Origin: DATFWK01 sp035259345
Lineage (GTDB): Bacteria; Actinomycetota; Thermoleophilia; Miltoncostaeales; Miltoncostaeaceae
Direction of reading: 5' to 3'
Length of the DNA: 14,716 nucleotides
NCBI GenBank assembly: GCA_035259345.1
Contig: DATFWK010000032.1
Coordinates: 1-14,716, forward strand
Made by a program: the position numbers and the translations under genes. Below the pieces are notes generated by a model. That model saw only the letters and a list, made by a program, of their open reading frames with translations. It was not told where the DNA came from and made no database searches. Below, piece by piece: positions 1 to 6,445 of the stretch. Every line of letters starts with the position of its first letter. Position 1 is the stretch's first letter.

Positions 1-250
1 GGCGGGTGAAGTGAGCCCGCCGGTCAGGGTCGAGCGGACGGATGTCGAGCTGCTCGCGCCGCTCCTGGCGCTCGGAGAGCTCGGCCTCGGCGTGGCGCCG
101 GCTGTCCGTGTCCGCGGTCACGCGGTCGTACTCCGGACCGAAGCGCTGCTTCAGGTTGCGCGTCCTCCGTGCGCGGAGCGCGCGCCAGACCGCCGCGATG
201 ATGATGACGGCGGCGACGATGGCGATTATCGCCCATACCCAACCGGGCAT
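1..250 (-). CDS. Membrane-anchored protein of unknown function, N-terminal part (runs off the left edge)
   Basis: The ATG at 250-248 opens a frame that stays open for 83 codons to the window edge, so the C-terminus is missing. An SD-like AAAGGAG lies about 8 nt upstream, which fixes the start. Residues about 4-22 (WVWAIIAIVAAVIIIAAVW) form one transmembrane helix, followed by a basic stop-transfer stretch (RALRARRTR). The rest is a charged soluble segment beginning LKQRFGPEYDR, then a helical Glu/Arg-rich region. The RFGPEYDR-type motif after a single TM is familiar from small uncharacterised actinobacterial proteins; I know no function for it. It is divergent from the topoisomerase gene at 420, with 169 bp between them that must hold both promoters. 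The gene is confident; the role is unknown. Confidence 0.75.
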   Translation of the reverse strand, partial: MPGWVWAIIAIVAAVIIIAAVWRALRARRTRNLKQRFGPEYDRVTADTDSRRHAEAELSERQERREQLDIRPLDPDRRAHFTR

Positions 251-352
251 CGGTGGGCTCCTTTCCTCGGTTGCGAGGGATGTGCGCCGTCCTTTTCCCC
301 GGAGCGGCCGGAGGTATGCGTTTCGACGCGCCGCCGGCCCCGGGGCGGGCGG

Positions 353-379
353 TTGACGGGAGCCCGCGCCGGGTACTGG
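353..379 (+). promoter_or_regulatory. Possible promoter for topoisomerase IB
   Basis: TTGACG (353-358) is followed after 15 nt by TACTGG (374-379), about 40 nt before the GTG at 420. The spacing is short for a housekeeping promoter and the -10 is only partial, so this is a suggestion from sequence alone. Confidence 0.25.
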
Positions 380-419
380 TGCGGCGCCCCCGCCGATCCC
401 GCCGACCCAGGGACGACTC

Positions 420-1442
420 GTGACCGCCCTCCGCGTGAGCTCCGACGCCGAGCCCGGGATCCGCCGGATCGCCCGCGGCCGCCGCGTCGCGTACCGGGAC
501 GACCGCGGCCGGCCCGTGACGGACGTGCGCACGGTCGAGCGGATCGAGCGGCTGGCGATCCCGCCGGCGTGGACGGACGTGTGGATCTGCCGGTCGCGGC
601 GCGGGCACATGCAGGCGACCGGCCGCGACGCGCGCGGGCGAAAGCAGTATCGCTACCACCCGGACTGGCGCGAGGAGCAGGACCGCATGAAGCACCGGCG
701 GATGGTGCGCTTCGCCCGGCGCCTGCCGGCGCTGCGGGCGACCGCCCGGCGCCACCTGCGACGGAGGGGGCTTCCCCGGGAGAAGGCGCTCGCGACGGCC
801 GTCCTCATCCTCGACCGGACCGCCATCCGCATCGGCAGCGAGGAGTACGCGCGCAGCAACGGCACCTACGGCCTCGCGACGATGCGCTCCCGTCACGTCA
901 CCGTCGAGGCCGACACGGTGATCCTCGACTTCACGGGCAAGGGCGGGAAGCGGCACCAGGCGGAGGTCACCGACCCGGCGATCGCCACGGCCGTCAAGGC
1001 CATGGACCGCCTCCTCGGCCAGGAGGTGCTCTCGTACCGCGAGGACGACGGCGCTGTCGCGGACGTCACGTCCGGGGACATCAACGACTACATCAAGGAG
1101 ATCGCCGGCGAGGAGTTCTCGTCGAAGGACTTCCGCACCTGGGCCGCGACCGTCGCCACGGCGGTCGCGCTTGACCTGATCGGCCCGGAGGAGACCGAGC
1201 GCGGCCGGCTGCGCGCCGTCCGCGACGCGGTGAAGGCGGTGGCGCTGCTGATCGGCAACACCCCGACCGTCTGCAGGGCCAACTACATCGACCCGAGGGT
1301 GATCGACCGGTACATGGACGGCTTCACCCTCTCCACGCCCCGCCCGCGCGTGCGGGGCGCGGGACGCGGCCTCAACATGCACGAGGAGCTCACGCTCGCG
1401 CTGCTCCGGCGGCGCCCGCGCAGGCGTCGCAAGGCCGGTTGA
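420..1442 (+). CDS. DNA topoisomerase IB (poxvirus-like bacterial type)
   Basis: This 340-aa protein should relax supercoiled DNA through a transient 3'-phosphotyrosyl nick. The active-site set is visible: Arg137 in AIRIGSEEY, Lys174 in FTGKGGK, Arg239 in KDFRTWAAT, Asn280 in LIGNTP and the nucleophile Tyr289 in CRANYIDP. As I recall, these positions coincide with those of the Deinococcus radiodurans enzyme, where Asn replaces the His of vaccinia topoisomerase. The N-terminal domain carries LAIPPAWTDVWI (about 45-56) and GRKQYRYHPDW (about 73-83), both typical of the family. The length is normal. The start is a GTG at 420 with a weak AGGGA upstream. The C-terminus is Arg/Lys-rich, a plausible DNA-binding tail. 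The PRC-barrel gene follows on the same strand after 93 bp. Confidence 0.96.
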   Translation: MTALRVSSDAEPGIRRIARGRRVAYRDDRGRPVTDVRTVERIERLAIPPAWTDVWICRSRRGHMQATGRDARGRKQYRYHPDWREEQDRMKHRRMVRFARRLPALRATARRHLRRRGLPREKALATAVLILDRTAIRIGSEEYARSNGTYGLATMRSRHVTVEADTVILDFTGKGGKRHQAEVTDPAIATAVKAMDRLLGQEVLSYREDDGAVADVTSGDINDYIKEIAGEEFSSKDFRTWAATVATAVALDLIGPEETERGRLRAVRDAVKAVALLIGNTPTVCRANYIDPRVIDRYMDGFTLSTPRPRVRGAGRGLNMHEELTLALLRRRPRRRRKAG

Positions 1443-1457
1443 TCGCTCACCGGAGGT

Positions 1458-1482
1458 GTTTGCGCCGCGGGGAGCGGGGAAC
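1458..1482 (+). promoter_or_regulatory. Possible SigB/SigF-like promoter of the PRC-barrel gene
   Basis: GTTT (1458-1461), a 15-nt spacer and GGGAAC (1477-1482) resemble the general-stress sigma consensus GTTT-N12-15-GGGWAW, with one mismatch at the last base. It lies about 54 nt before the start codon. Stress control would suit a PRC-barrel protein, but a 10-bp match in GC-rich DNA can arise by chance. Confidence 0.3.
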
Positions 1483-1535
1483 TGCGGTGCAGACGGCAAG
1501 CGCCGGAACGGTCCCTAGACGAAGGAGGGATGCCA

Positions 1536-2087
1536 ATGAGCGCGCGCGAGCGCACGAGCATGATCAGTGATCCCAGCGCCCCAGGCGACCTGCGTGGCCG
1601 CGAGGTGCGCGACTCGTCGGGCGACAAGATCGGCAAGGTCGAGGGTCTCTACACCGACACCCGCGGCTCGACGCTGCGCTACCTCGTGATCAGCACCGGC
1701 TGGTTCGGCACGAAGCGGCACATCGTCCCCATGGAGGACGTGCATTTCGACCGCTCCGACGACGCGGTGACCCTGCCGTACGGCGAGTCGCAGCTTCGCG
1801 GGGCGCCGACGTTCGACGACTCGACCGACCTCGGCCGCGAGGAGGAGCAGCGGATCTACGACTACTACAACCTCCCCTATTACTGGGAGTACGTCCGCGC
1901 GAAGCAGACGACCCCGGCGCCGACGCCGGAGATCGCGCAGGCGGACGTCGCCGAGGCCTTGGAGCGCGGCGAGGACCCGCTCCGCCGTGACGCCCCCGAC
2001 AGCTTCGGCGCGGGCGACGAGGCCTACGACGAGAGCTACGCCGACATGGCCGGCCCCTCCCGGGTCCGCTGGTACGACGACTGGTAG
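1536..2087 (+). CDS. PRC-barrel domain protein
   Basis: A 183-aa soluble acidic protein. Residues about 15-75 form a PRC-barrel: LRGREVRDSSGDKIGKVEGL, then a strand reading TLRYLVISTGWFG, then HIVPMEDV. This beta-barrel fold occurs in RimM, in photosynthetic reaction centre H subunits and in many stand-alone actinobacterial stress proteins. The C-terminal half is acidic and Tyr-rich (IYDYYNLPYYWEYV) and probably flexible; it ends YDDW. There is an ATG at 1530 in frame, but GGAGG at 1524-1528 is only 1 nt from it and 7 nt from the ATG at 1536, so 1536 is the better start. No enzymatic residues are evident. It may bind a protein or RNA partner; the function is unknown. Confidence 0.88.
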   Translation: MSARERTSMISDPSAPGDLRGREVRDSSGDKIGKVEGLYTDTRGSTLRYLVISTGWFGTKRHIVPMEDVHFDRSDDAVTLPYGESQLRGAPTFDDSTDLGREEEQRIYDYYNLPYYWEYVRAKQTTPAPTPEIAQADVAEALERGEDPLRRDAPDSFGAGDEAYDESYADMAGPSRVRWYDDW

Positions 2088-2112
2088 GCCGCTTCCCTGC
2101 GGTCTGCGTGAA

Positions 2113-2146
2113 GCGGCGGCGGCTTGCCTCGGCGAGCCGCCGCCGC
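2113..2146. terminator. Bidirectional hairpin terminator between convergent genes
   Basis: GCGGCGGCGGCT (2113-2124) pairs perfectly with AGCCGCCGCCGC (2135-2146). Pairing can extend inward to a 4-nt loop. It sits between the stop of the PRC-barrel gene and the stop of the convergent beta-helix gene. There is no long T-tract, which is common for high-GC actinobacterial terminators. Confidence 0.65.
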
Positions 2147-2169
2147 GCATTTGCGGCCGGACCAGGCGG

Positions 2170-3198
2170 TCAGGTCCCGGGTGTGACCAGCGGCCCCATC
2201 CCGGCGCACGGTGATCCGACCCGAAGCCTGAAGTCCTTCCCCGTGCGGTTCACATAGAGCGGGTCCGCCACGATGTTGCTCGTAGCGGTGAAGCCCCGCG
2301 GGCTCTGGATGTTGCCCTGCCGCCCGCCGAACACGCAGTTGTGGTTGACCACGTTGCCCCTGCCCACGGCGCTCGGCCAGAAGCTCTCGACGTTGAAGCG
2401 CACCTGGGCGTTGGTGATGACGTTGTCGCGCGCCACGTTGTTGTTCGACGTCGTGGCGCCCTCGCCCGAGAAGATGATCCCCTCGCCGTTCGCGTCGATC
2501 ACGTTGTTGGCGATCAACGTGCCCTGGGCGTCGGGGTACAGCTGCACGCCGCGGTCGGCGTTGTCGTAGATGTAGTTGTTCCGGATGATCGTCCGGTCCG
2601 CGGCGGCCACGTAGATGCCGTGGTCCATGTTCGTGCGCGGGATGACGCCGCAGTTGTGGATGCGGTTGCCGTCGAGCACGACGTCACGCGCCCGGCCGAA
2701 GCTCGAGTTGCCGAGGATGAAGCAGATCGCGGTGTTGAAGTTGGTCACCTCGTTGCCCTGGAAGGTGATGCGATCGCCGTTGACGACCGGCGTGCCGGCG
2801 CCGCCGCCGCGCCCGTCGATGAAGATGTGGCTCACCACGACGTCGTTCGCCGCGTCGGTCACGTAGAACCGCCCGGCCACGACGGCCCTGCTCGCCGACG
2901 CAGGATCCGTCGTCAGCGTGATCGGGCTCCCCGGCGCGCCGCCGTGGTCGAAGCGGGCGCCGCCCGTGTAGGTGCCGGCCTTCAGGCACCCGGCCTGGCC
3001 GGCGGCGAGCGACGCCACCAGCTTGTTGACCGTGCGGTACGGCGCCGTCGTACTGCCCGCAGCGGTGTCGCTCCCCGTCGGGGAGGCGTACCTCGAGCAG
3101 GATATGGCGGCTGACGCCCCGCCCGGGCCAACGATGAGGCCGACCGCTGCTACGGCCGCCGCTGCGGTAGCGGCCGTCACGATCCCCCTTGCTCTCAT
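2170..3198 (-). CDS. Secreted right-handed parallel beta-helix (pectate-lyase-like fold) protein
   Basis: A 342-aa protein with a Sec signal peptide: MRARG, an Ala/Val-rich hydrophobic core and an ASA-A cleavage site near residue 30. The N-terminal segment YASPTGSDTAAGSTTAPYRT is the usual opening of secreted beta-helix proteins. Repeated rungs with Asn ladders follow: VVLDGNRIHNC, IIRNNYIYDNADRGVQLY, LIANNVIDANGEGIIF and VARDNVITNA (about residues 172-265). The end, ADPLYVNRTGKDFRLRVGSP, is the conserved closing strand of this group. The start is the ATG at 3198, with AAAGGGAA just upstream; an upstream in-frame start would add 36 residues ahead of a clear signal peptide. Such proteins bind or cleave polysaccharides, but I see no convincing pectate-lyase catalytic set, so the substrate is unknown. 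Confidence 0.88.
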   Translation of the reverse strand: MRARGIVTAATAAAAVAAVGLIVGPGGASAAISCSRYASPTGSDTAAGSTTAPYRTVNKLVASLAAGQAGCLKAGTYTGGARFDHGGAPGSPITLTTDPASASRAVVAGRFYVTDAANDVVVSHIFIDGRGGGAGTPVVNGDRITFQGNEVTNFNTAICFILGNSSFGRARDVVLDGNRIHNCGVIPRTNMDHGIYVAAADRTIIRNNYIYDNADRGVQLYPDAQGTLIANNVIDANGEGIIFSGEGATTSNNNVARDNVITNAQVRFNVESFWPSAVGRGNVVNHNCVFGGRQGNIQSPRGFTATSNIVADPLYVNRTGKDFRLRVGSPCAGMGPLVTPGT

Positions 3199-3356
3199 CG
3201 GTTCCCTTTCTCCATGTGGAGTCGCGCGCGCCGGAGCCGCCCGGCCTCCAGGCCGGCACGGCTGGTGAGGCGGATCGAGCGCCCGGTGTGTCGCCGCCGC
3301 GAGCACCTCGCGGTGGGGCCACCGAGTGATCGACGTTCCGGTCGCGCTCAGGTGGG

Positions 3357-3378
3357 ACCACGGTCATCCGACCGCGGT
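3357..3378 (-). promoter_or_regulatory. 9-bp stem-loop upstream of the beta-helix gene
   Basis: Read as minus-strand RNA, ACCGCGGUC pairs with GACCGUGGU around the tetraloop GGAU, with one G-U pair. The hairpin overlaps the stop codon of a possible 23-codon ORF and lies about 160 nt before the beta-helix start. It could be an attenuator, an mRNA-stabilising element or an operator; no T-tract follows. Confidence 0.35.
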
Positions 3379-3435
3379 CTCGTCACACGTTTGATACGTG
3401 GACGACTGCCGAATGTCGTCGATGAGGTCTGCCAT
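3364..3435 (-). CDS. Possible 23-aa small ORF or leader peptide
   Basis: An ATG at 3435 with an SD-like AGGGA six nt upstream opens a 23-codon frame beginning MADLIDDIRQSSTYQTC. Its amino acid composition is balanced, unlike the Arg-rich artefact frames around it. Its stop lies inside the stem-loop at 3357-3378. It is on the same strand as the beta-helix gene, about 165 nt upstream. Nothing identifies a function, and an ORF this short can be chance. Confidence 0.25.
   Translation of the reverse strand: MADLIDDIRQSSTYQTCDETAVG
3386..3400. promoter_or_regulatory. Palindromic operator-like site CACGT-N5-ACGTG
   Basis: Two perfect 5-bp half-sites with a 5-bp spacer, in the non-coding region upstream of the beta-helix gene. 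The geometry fits a dimeric regulator, but the arms are short and no partner regulator is adjacent. Confidence 0.25.
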
Positions 3436-3592
3436 GTTGCGTCCCTGTCCAGGGAACGCAGGCAGCGTCGATCGACACCCCGGACGAGGCGACGAACGAT
3501 CAACCGGCTATGGCACCGGGCACGATTCCCCACTGCTGCCCGGCGCGGGCGGCCGACGCTTTACCCCACACTCCCTGAGGGACGAACGTACA

Positions 3593-3700
3593 TCAGCCCG
3601 AGTGCGTTGAGAAGATAGCTTTTGCCAGCTTATGCGGGGTTTTTGTGTCGAAGACGTGAACCTCGCCGAACGTATGGTCCCCGAACGTATAGGCGTGACC
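3593..3700 (-). other. Lower-GC patch, possible relict coding segment
   Basis: The GC content drops here, with runs such as GGGGTTTTTGTG, unlike the flanks. On the minus strand it reads open and non-Arg-rich, HAYTFGDHTFGEVHVFDTKT and on to a TGA stop at 3593. The reading frame continues upstream only into a different composition that overlaps another gene. A 10-bp direct repeat, CCGAACGTAT, occurs at 3666-3675 and 3681-3690. I do not recognise the peptide. It may be the tail of a degraded acquired gene, or non-coding. Confidence 0.25.
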
Positions 3701-3740
3701 GCTCGAGGCCGCCCACCCCCTGCGCGACGCGGCGAGGGCG

Positions 3741-3956
3741 TCAGGAAGGCGGGCCGGAGGCGGCGGTGAGCCGGTCGATGGCGCGCTGAACCTCGGTGGC
3801 CGCATGCGCGATGCGGCTCTGGAGGCCGGCGAGCTGACTCAGGGCCGCGCGGTGATCGTCCATCCCGACCTCGTCACGCGCGACGGCGAGCTCGTCGAGC
3901 GCCTGCGAGAGGAATCGCTCTGCCGCGTCCAGCATTCCGGCGACGTCGGGGTCCAT
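3741..3956 (-). CDS. Small helical protein of unknown function (71 aa)
   Basis: ATG at 3956, just 10 nt after the stop of the upstream 133-aa gene, so the two are probably co-transcribed. The protein (MDPDVAGMLDAAERFLSQAL at the N-terminus) is acidic at first and then alternates Ala/Leu with charged residues, as in two long amphipathic helices (LSQLAGLQSRIAHAATEVQR, about residues 38-57). It has no cysteines, no signal peptide and no membrane segment. I do not recognise a family. A helical hairpin that interacts with its neighbour's product is an inference from size and position only. Confidence 0.6.
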   Translation of the reverse strand: MDPDVAGMLDAAERFLSQALDELAVARDEVGMDDHRAALSQLAGLQSRIAHAATEVQRAIDRLTAASGPPS

Positions 3957-3966
3957 GCGGACGAGC

Positions 3967-4368
3967 CTAGTCGAGCATCTGGAGCACCCGCTGCGCCCGC
4001 GAGAGCCGCGACCGGTGCCAGCTGAGCGCCGCCTCCACCCCGCCCCGGTCGCCGGTCAGGTCGCTGGTCGTCAGGTCCTCCTCGTAGTACTCGAGGGAGG
4101 CGGTCTCGTCCTGCTCGACCCTCCGTGCCATGCGCCGCAGGATCCGCTGCATCGCCTCGTCCAGATCGACCGTCGCCGGCCAGGGCAGCCCCGGCGGCTC
4201 CAGCATCAGCTTGAGGTTGACCGCGTCGCCCATGTCGTCGATGGCGCTGGGCTTGAACGCCTGATTGCGATGGACGTCGAGGGCGGTGGAGACCAGCGCG
4301 TCGAGGGCGAGCTGGCGAACCTCCTCCAGCTCCGAGCCCGAGAGGGTGAGCGTGGACGGGCGCGTCAT
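3967..4368 (-). CDS. Conserved-looking protein of unknown function (133 aa)
   Basis: I chose the ATG at 4368 (MTRPSTLTLSGSELEEVRQL) because the upstream in-frame extension is Arg/Pro-rich and overlaps the DUF72 remnant read in another frame. GGGAG lies about 10 nt before this ATG. The protein is soluble and mostly helical: residues 10-35 form one amphipathic helix, a Pro-rich turn follows (LEPPGLPWPATVD, about 56-68), then the helix EAMQRILRRMARRVEQDE and an acidic Tyr pair, LEYYEEDL. There is no known catalytic motif. It lies 76 bp downstream of the DUF72 remnant and 10 bp upstream of the 71-aa gene, all on one strand, consistent with a former operon with DUF72. Confidence 0.65.
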   Translation of the reverse strand: MTRPSTLTLSGSELEEVRQLALDALVSTALDVHRNQAFKPSAIDDMGDAVNLKLMLEPPGLPWPATVDLDEAMQRILRRMARRVEQDETASLEYYEEDLTTSDLTGDRGGVEAALSWHRSRLSRAQRVLQMLD

Positions 4369-4444
4369 GGCCGCGATGCTCCCACAGATCGCCGGCGGCC
4401 TCGGGACGCCCGTTCCTCGGCGAGCCGCCACCGGCCGCAGCGCC

Positions 4445-4572
4445 CTATTCCGTGTGCTGCGACGGCTCCACGCGAACCGGGCTTCGCAGCGCGGAGAGGA
4501 GATCGGCGAACCGCGTGGCCGACCGCAGCGCGTAGTCGCGGTTGTTGTTGTTGAACCACACGGCGCATGGGT
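4445..4572 (-). pseudogene. Detached 3' end of a DUF72 (YecE-like) gene
   Basis: On the minus strand this reads CAVWFNNNNRDYALRSATRF, then ADLLSALRS and a short tail ending QHTE-stop. The C-terminus of the intact DUF72 gene at 7899-8798 reads VAVVFNNNSRDYALRSATRF, then TELLSLLRR-stop. Similarity stops abruptly just upstream of the AVWF residues, and no DUF72 body precedes it. It is therefore a severed 3' end, not a gene. The simplest reading is that it is the original C-terminal end of DUF72, displaced by the element at 4508-7958. A second, independently truncated DUF72 paralogue is the alternative. Confidence 0.75.
4508..4537. repeat. attL-like copy of the 30-bp direct repeat
   Basis: GAACCGCGTGGC, one variable base (C), then GACCGCAGCGCGTAGTC. 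The same 30 bases occur at 7929-7958 with G at the variable position. On the minus strand it encodes DYALRSATRF of DUF72. Similarity continues at a lower level to about 4567. Confidence 0.65.
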
Positions 4573-4620
4573 CGTGATCCCGCTCCCCATGCGGCTTCGT
4601 GGTCGAGCTCGTCCCGGTTG

Positions 4621-4640
4621 GTGGCAAAACCAGTGGCATT
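4621..4640 (+). repeat. Left pair of GTGGCA repeats (putative integrase arm sites)
   Basis: GTGGCAAAACCA at 4621 is followed by GTGGCATT at 4633, a 12-bp period. The pair starts 83 bp from the inner edge of the left 30-bp repeat. The same arrangement, on the same strand and with the same period, is found at the right end (7831-7850). Confidence 0.55.
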
Positions 4641-4941
4641 AGGTGACGAGCGAAAGGGTCAGGGTGACCAGGAACCCAGCCACGGCGGCAACGAGGACCA
4701 CCACGACGAGCGCCTGCCAAAAGCGGCCTCCTTTGGCGCCTTCGAGCTCCCATGCGCCCAGGAACACGCGGTACGTCCGGAGCCACCACTGGCGCTTCTC
4801 CAGGTGATCCTTCTCGTATCGGAAGAGAAGCCACGCAACGGCGATCACTGCCGCAATAATGATCCCGCCGATGATGTAGTTCAGGGTGTCGTCCTCTCCT
4901 TCACCCGGCCGATGCTCTGTGCGTGAGGCGCTCACTGTCAA
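4639..4941 (-). CDS. Small two-transmembrane protein of unknown function
   Basis: One hydrophobic helix (IIGGIIIAAVIAVAWLLF, about residues 23-40) is followed by a charged, Trp-rich middle (KDHLEKRQWWLRTYRVFLGA) and a C-terminal helix (ALVVVVLVAAVAGFLVTLTL). A helix-loop-helix of this kind suits a small inner-membrane protein. The frame opens with TTG at 4941, only 13 nt after the integrase stop. However, AAGGAGAG at 4894-4901 fits better to an unusual CTG at 4884, giving about 81 aa; the true start is unsettled. The stop overlaps the left GTGGCA repeat. It may be co-transcribed with the integrase. Membrane proteins of this size in integrated elements sometimes act in exclusion or immunity, but nothing here shows that. 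Confidence 0.55.
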   Translation of the reverse strand: MTVSASRTEHRPGEGEDDTLNYIIGGIIIAAVIAVAWLLFRYEKDHLEKRQWWLRTYRVFLGAWELEGAKGGRFWQALVVVVLVAAVAGFLVTLTLSLVT

Positions 4942-4954
4942 CGAGGGCCAGCCG

Positions 4955-5691
4955 TTAGCTCCGCTGCGCCGCGCGCCATGCCTCGAGGCGCTCGGCGGCC
5001 GTGGACCGCTCGGCCGGCAGCGCGTGGCCGTAGAGCCGGAGCACGAGCGCGGCGTCCGTGTGCCCGAGGAGCTCAGCGACGGCGTGCACGGTGAGCCCCG
5101 CGGCGAGCCAGAACGTCGCCGCGGTGTATCGGAGGTCGTGCACGCGAAGGCCCGGCAGGCCCGCCTCCGTTCTCACCTGGTGCCACGGCCGTCGATGCTC
5201 GGTCGGGAACACGAACGATCCGTCCGCCGGCCGCCCCGTCGCCATCCGGTAGCGGAGGAGCCGCCCCACGAGCTCGCCGCCGAGCGGGACGACGCGAGAA
5301 CGCCGGCTCTTCGTCGGCACGAGGCGCCGGCCGCGGTCGAGCGTGGAGTGGACCTGCACCGCCCGGGCGTCGACGTCGAGCCCCTCCGGGCCCCACACGA
5401 GCGCCCGCATCTCGCCGAGCCTGAGCCCGGTCCCGAGCGCGAGCGCGACGAGCGGGCCGACCGCAGGGCTCCAGTGCCCGTCCGCGACCTCCTGGATCGT
5501 GTCGGCCTCCTCTGGGCTGAGGAACCGCGCAGGAGCCGCTCTACGCCCGGAGCCCGGACGCCCGCGGCGGGGGTCGTGTCGATGACCTCGAGCTCGACCT
5601 GGCGCTGGAGCGCGATCCGCAGCGCATCCCGGACGTTCAGCGCGGTCGCGGGGCTCGCCGAGACCGCGGTGGCGTGACGCCCGCCCCCAGA
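4955..5691 (-). pseudogene. Tyrosine recombinase/integrase, N-terminally truncated and frameshifted
   Basis: The catalytic domain is complete in one frame: the first Arg in TGLRLGEMRALVW, HDLRYTAATFWLA (His-x-x-Arg), LLGHTD (second His) and the nucleophile Tyr in LRLYGHALP. The end of the core-binding domain lies in a different frame upstream: SASPATALNVRDALRIALQR, then IDTTPAAGVRAPG. The two join near 5545-5550, where one base appears to be missing in CCGGGC; adding one G would read APG directly into RRAAPARFLSPEE. The arm-binding and early core-binding regions are absent: before SASPAT the frame becomes unrelated and overlaps an opposite-strand HNH-like remnant. It probably once integrated this element but is now inactive, unless the frameshift is a sequencing error. 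Confidence 0.8.
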
Positions 5692-5903
5692 ACACCGCGA
5701 CGACCAGCGAGCGCGGCTATGGCTGGTCGCATCAGCGCCTCCGCGCCGCCCTGGCGAAGGTCGTCGACGCCGGAGAGGCAACCAACGGCGTGATTTCTGC
5801 GTTCGACAACCGCGAATGGCCTCCGCGTCCGTTTTGGATCGCCGGCCTCGCGTGCTTCTACAACGAGAAGGTCGACCTCTCCCTCGACATCGAGCTGCAG
5901 TAG
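5691..5903 (+). pseudogene. Phage-type gene remnant (HNH-endonuclease-like N-terminus)
   Basis: A frame with no good start codon reads TTSERGYGWSHQRLRAALAK, then VVDAGEATNGVI, and ends FYNEKVDLSLDIELQ-stop at 5903. The RGYG-x-x-HQ-x-LRA pattern is typical of the region just before the zinc/HNH motif in phage HNH endonucleases. The expected CxxC pair and HNH residues do not follow, so either the core was lost or this is another phage protein. It abuts the truncated 5' end of the integrase on the opposite strand, as expected at a deletion junction. Its stop lies 1 nt from the stop of the convergent SRPBCC gene. Assignment to HNH is tentative. Confidence 0.4.
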
Positions 5904-5904
5904 C

Positions 5905-6408
5905 TCAGCCGGGCAGCGTTAGGCTCAGAAGCAGCGCGTCGGCCTGCCCGAACGTCACCCGCATCTGCTCCTCGATGTCCATGTCGAGGTATTCCTGCAT
6001 CGCCTCGGCGGACAGGAAGCCGACGACGATCGTCATGCGGGTGCCGCCCCCGGCGCGCTCGGCGAGCGTCAGGCGCATCGTCGTCGGCGGGATGGCCGGG
6101 TTCGGCTCGCCCTGGTCGTCCAGGAAGCCGTCCTCCCACTCCATGCCGCGCGGGGCGTCGACGGCGCTGATTCGCCAGTACGCTTGGATCTTCTGCCCGT
6201 CCGGAGCGGTCACGTGGGCCCGCACGAACCCGCCGACCGACAGGTCGTGGTCGGTGATGGTCAGCGGGTAACCCGGCGGGTTCCACCACTGCTCAAGCTG
6301 ACGCGGGTCGGCGTAGAGCTGCCACGCGCGCTCGACGGGGGCGTCGAACTCGGCGGTCAACGTGACGGTCTGCGCGGCCGCGTCGTTGGCGACGTTCGTC
6401 AAGGGCAT
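5905..6408 (-). CDS. SRPBCC / AHSA1-family protein
   Basis: A 167-aa protein of the START-like fold, which has a deep hydrophobic ligand cavity. The family opening is clear: VTLTAEFDAPVERAWQLYAD followed by QLEQWWNPPGYP, where the Trp pair is characteristic. Middle strands follow (GGFVRAHVTAPDG, YWRISAVDAPRGMEWEDGF), then TTMRLTLAE and TRMTIVVGF, ending in a long helix with DMDIEEQMRVTFGQADALL. The start is the ATG at 6408 with GGAGGAG upstream. It lies 37 nt downstream of an ArsR-type repressor on the same strand, a common pairing in actinobacteria. The ligand is unknown; the pairing suggests an inducible response to a small molecule. Confidence 0.9.
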   Translation of the reverse strand: MPLTNVANDAAAQTVTLTAEFDAPVERAWQLYADPRQLEQWWNPPGYPLTITDHDLSVGGFVRAHVTAPDGQKIQAYWRISAVDAPRGMEWEDGFLDDQGEPNPAIPPTTMRLTLAERAGGGTRMTIVVGFLSAEAMQEYLDMDIEEQMRVTFGQADALLLSLTLPG

Positions 6409-6445
6409 GTCGTTTCTCCTCCGTTGTGCTGGTCAGTCGAAGAGT

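Larger units (their letters stand above)
3199..3592. other. Intergenic region with inverted repeats, upstream of the beta-helix gene
   Basis: I find no convincing full-size gene in this stretch of nearly 400 bp. It contains a 9-bp inverted repeat (3357-3378), CACGT-N5-ACGTG (3386-3400) and CCCTG-TC-CAGGG (3443-3454), plus a possible 23-aa ORF on the minus strand. It probably carries the promoter and control sites of the beta-helix gene. The longer ORFs that can be read here are Arg-rich and look like GC-bias artefacts. Confidence 0.5.

Noticed and set aside
24..1499. A 491-codon open frame on the minus strand across the topoisomerase gene
   Set aside because: It is Arg/Pro/Ala-rich and antisense to a gene with a complete active site. 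Such frames arise from GC-rich third positions.
3441..3456. CCCTG-TC-CAGGG and the nearby GCGT/ACGC arms as a transposon end
   Set aside because: There is no second copy, no transposase and no target duplication in the window. It is an isolated palindrome.
3665..3690. CGAAC repeats as LexA (SOS) boxes
   Set aside because: An actinobacterial LexA box needs CGAAC-N4-GTTCG; the right half-sites here (GGTCC, AGGCG) match poorly.
4550..4572. Host tRNA gene as the integration target
   Set aside because: I saw no tRNA-like T-loop (GGTTCRANNCC) or cloverleaf at either end of the element; the duplicated segment is DUF72 coding sequence.
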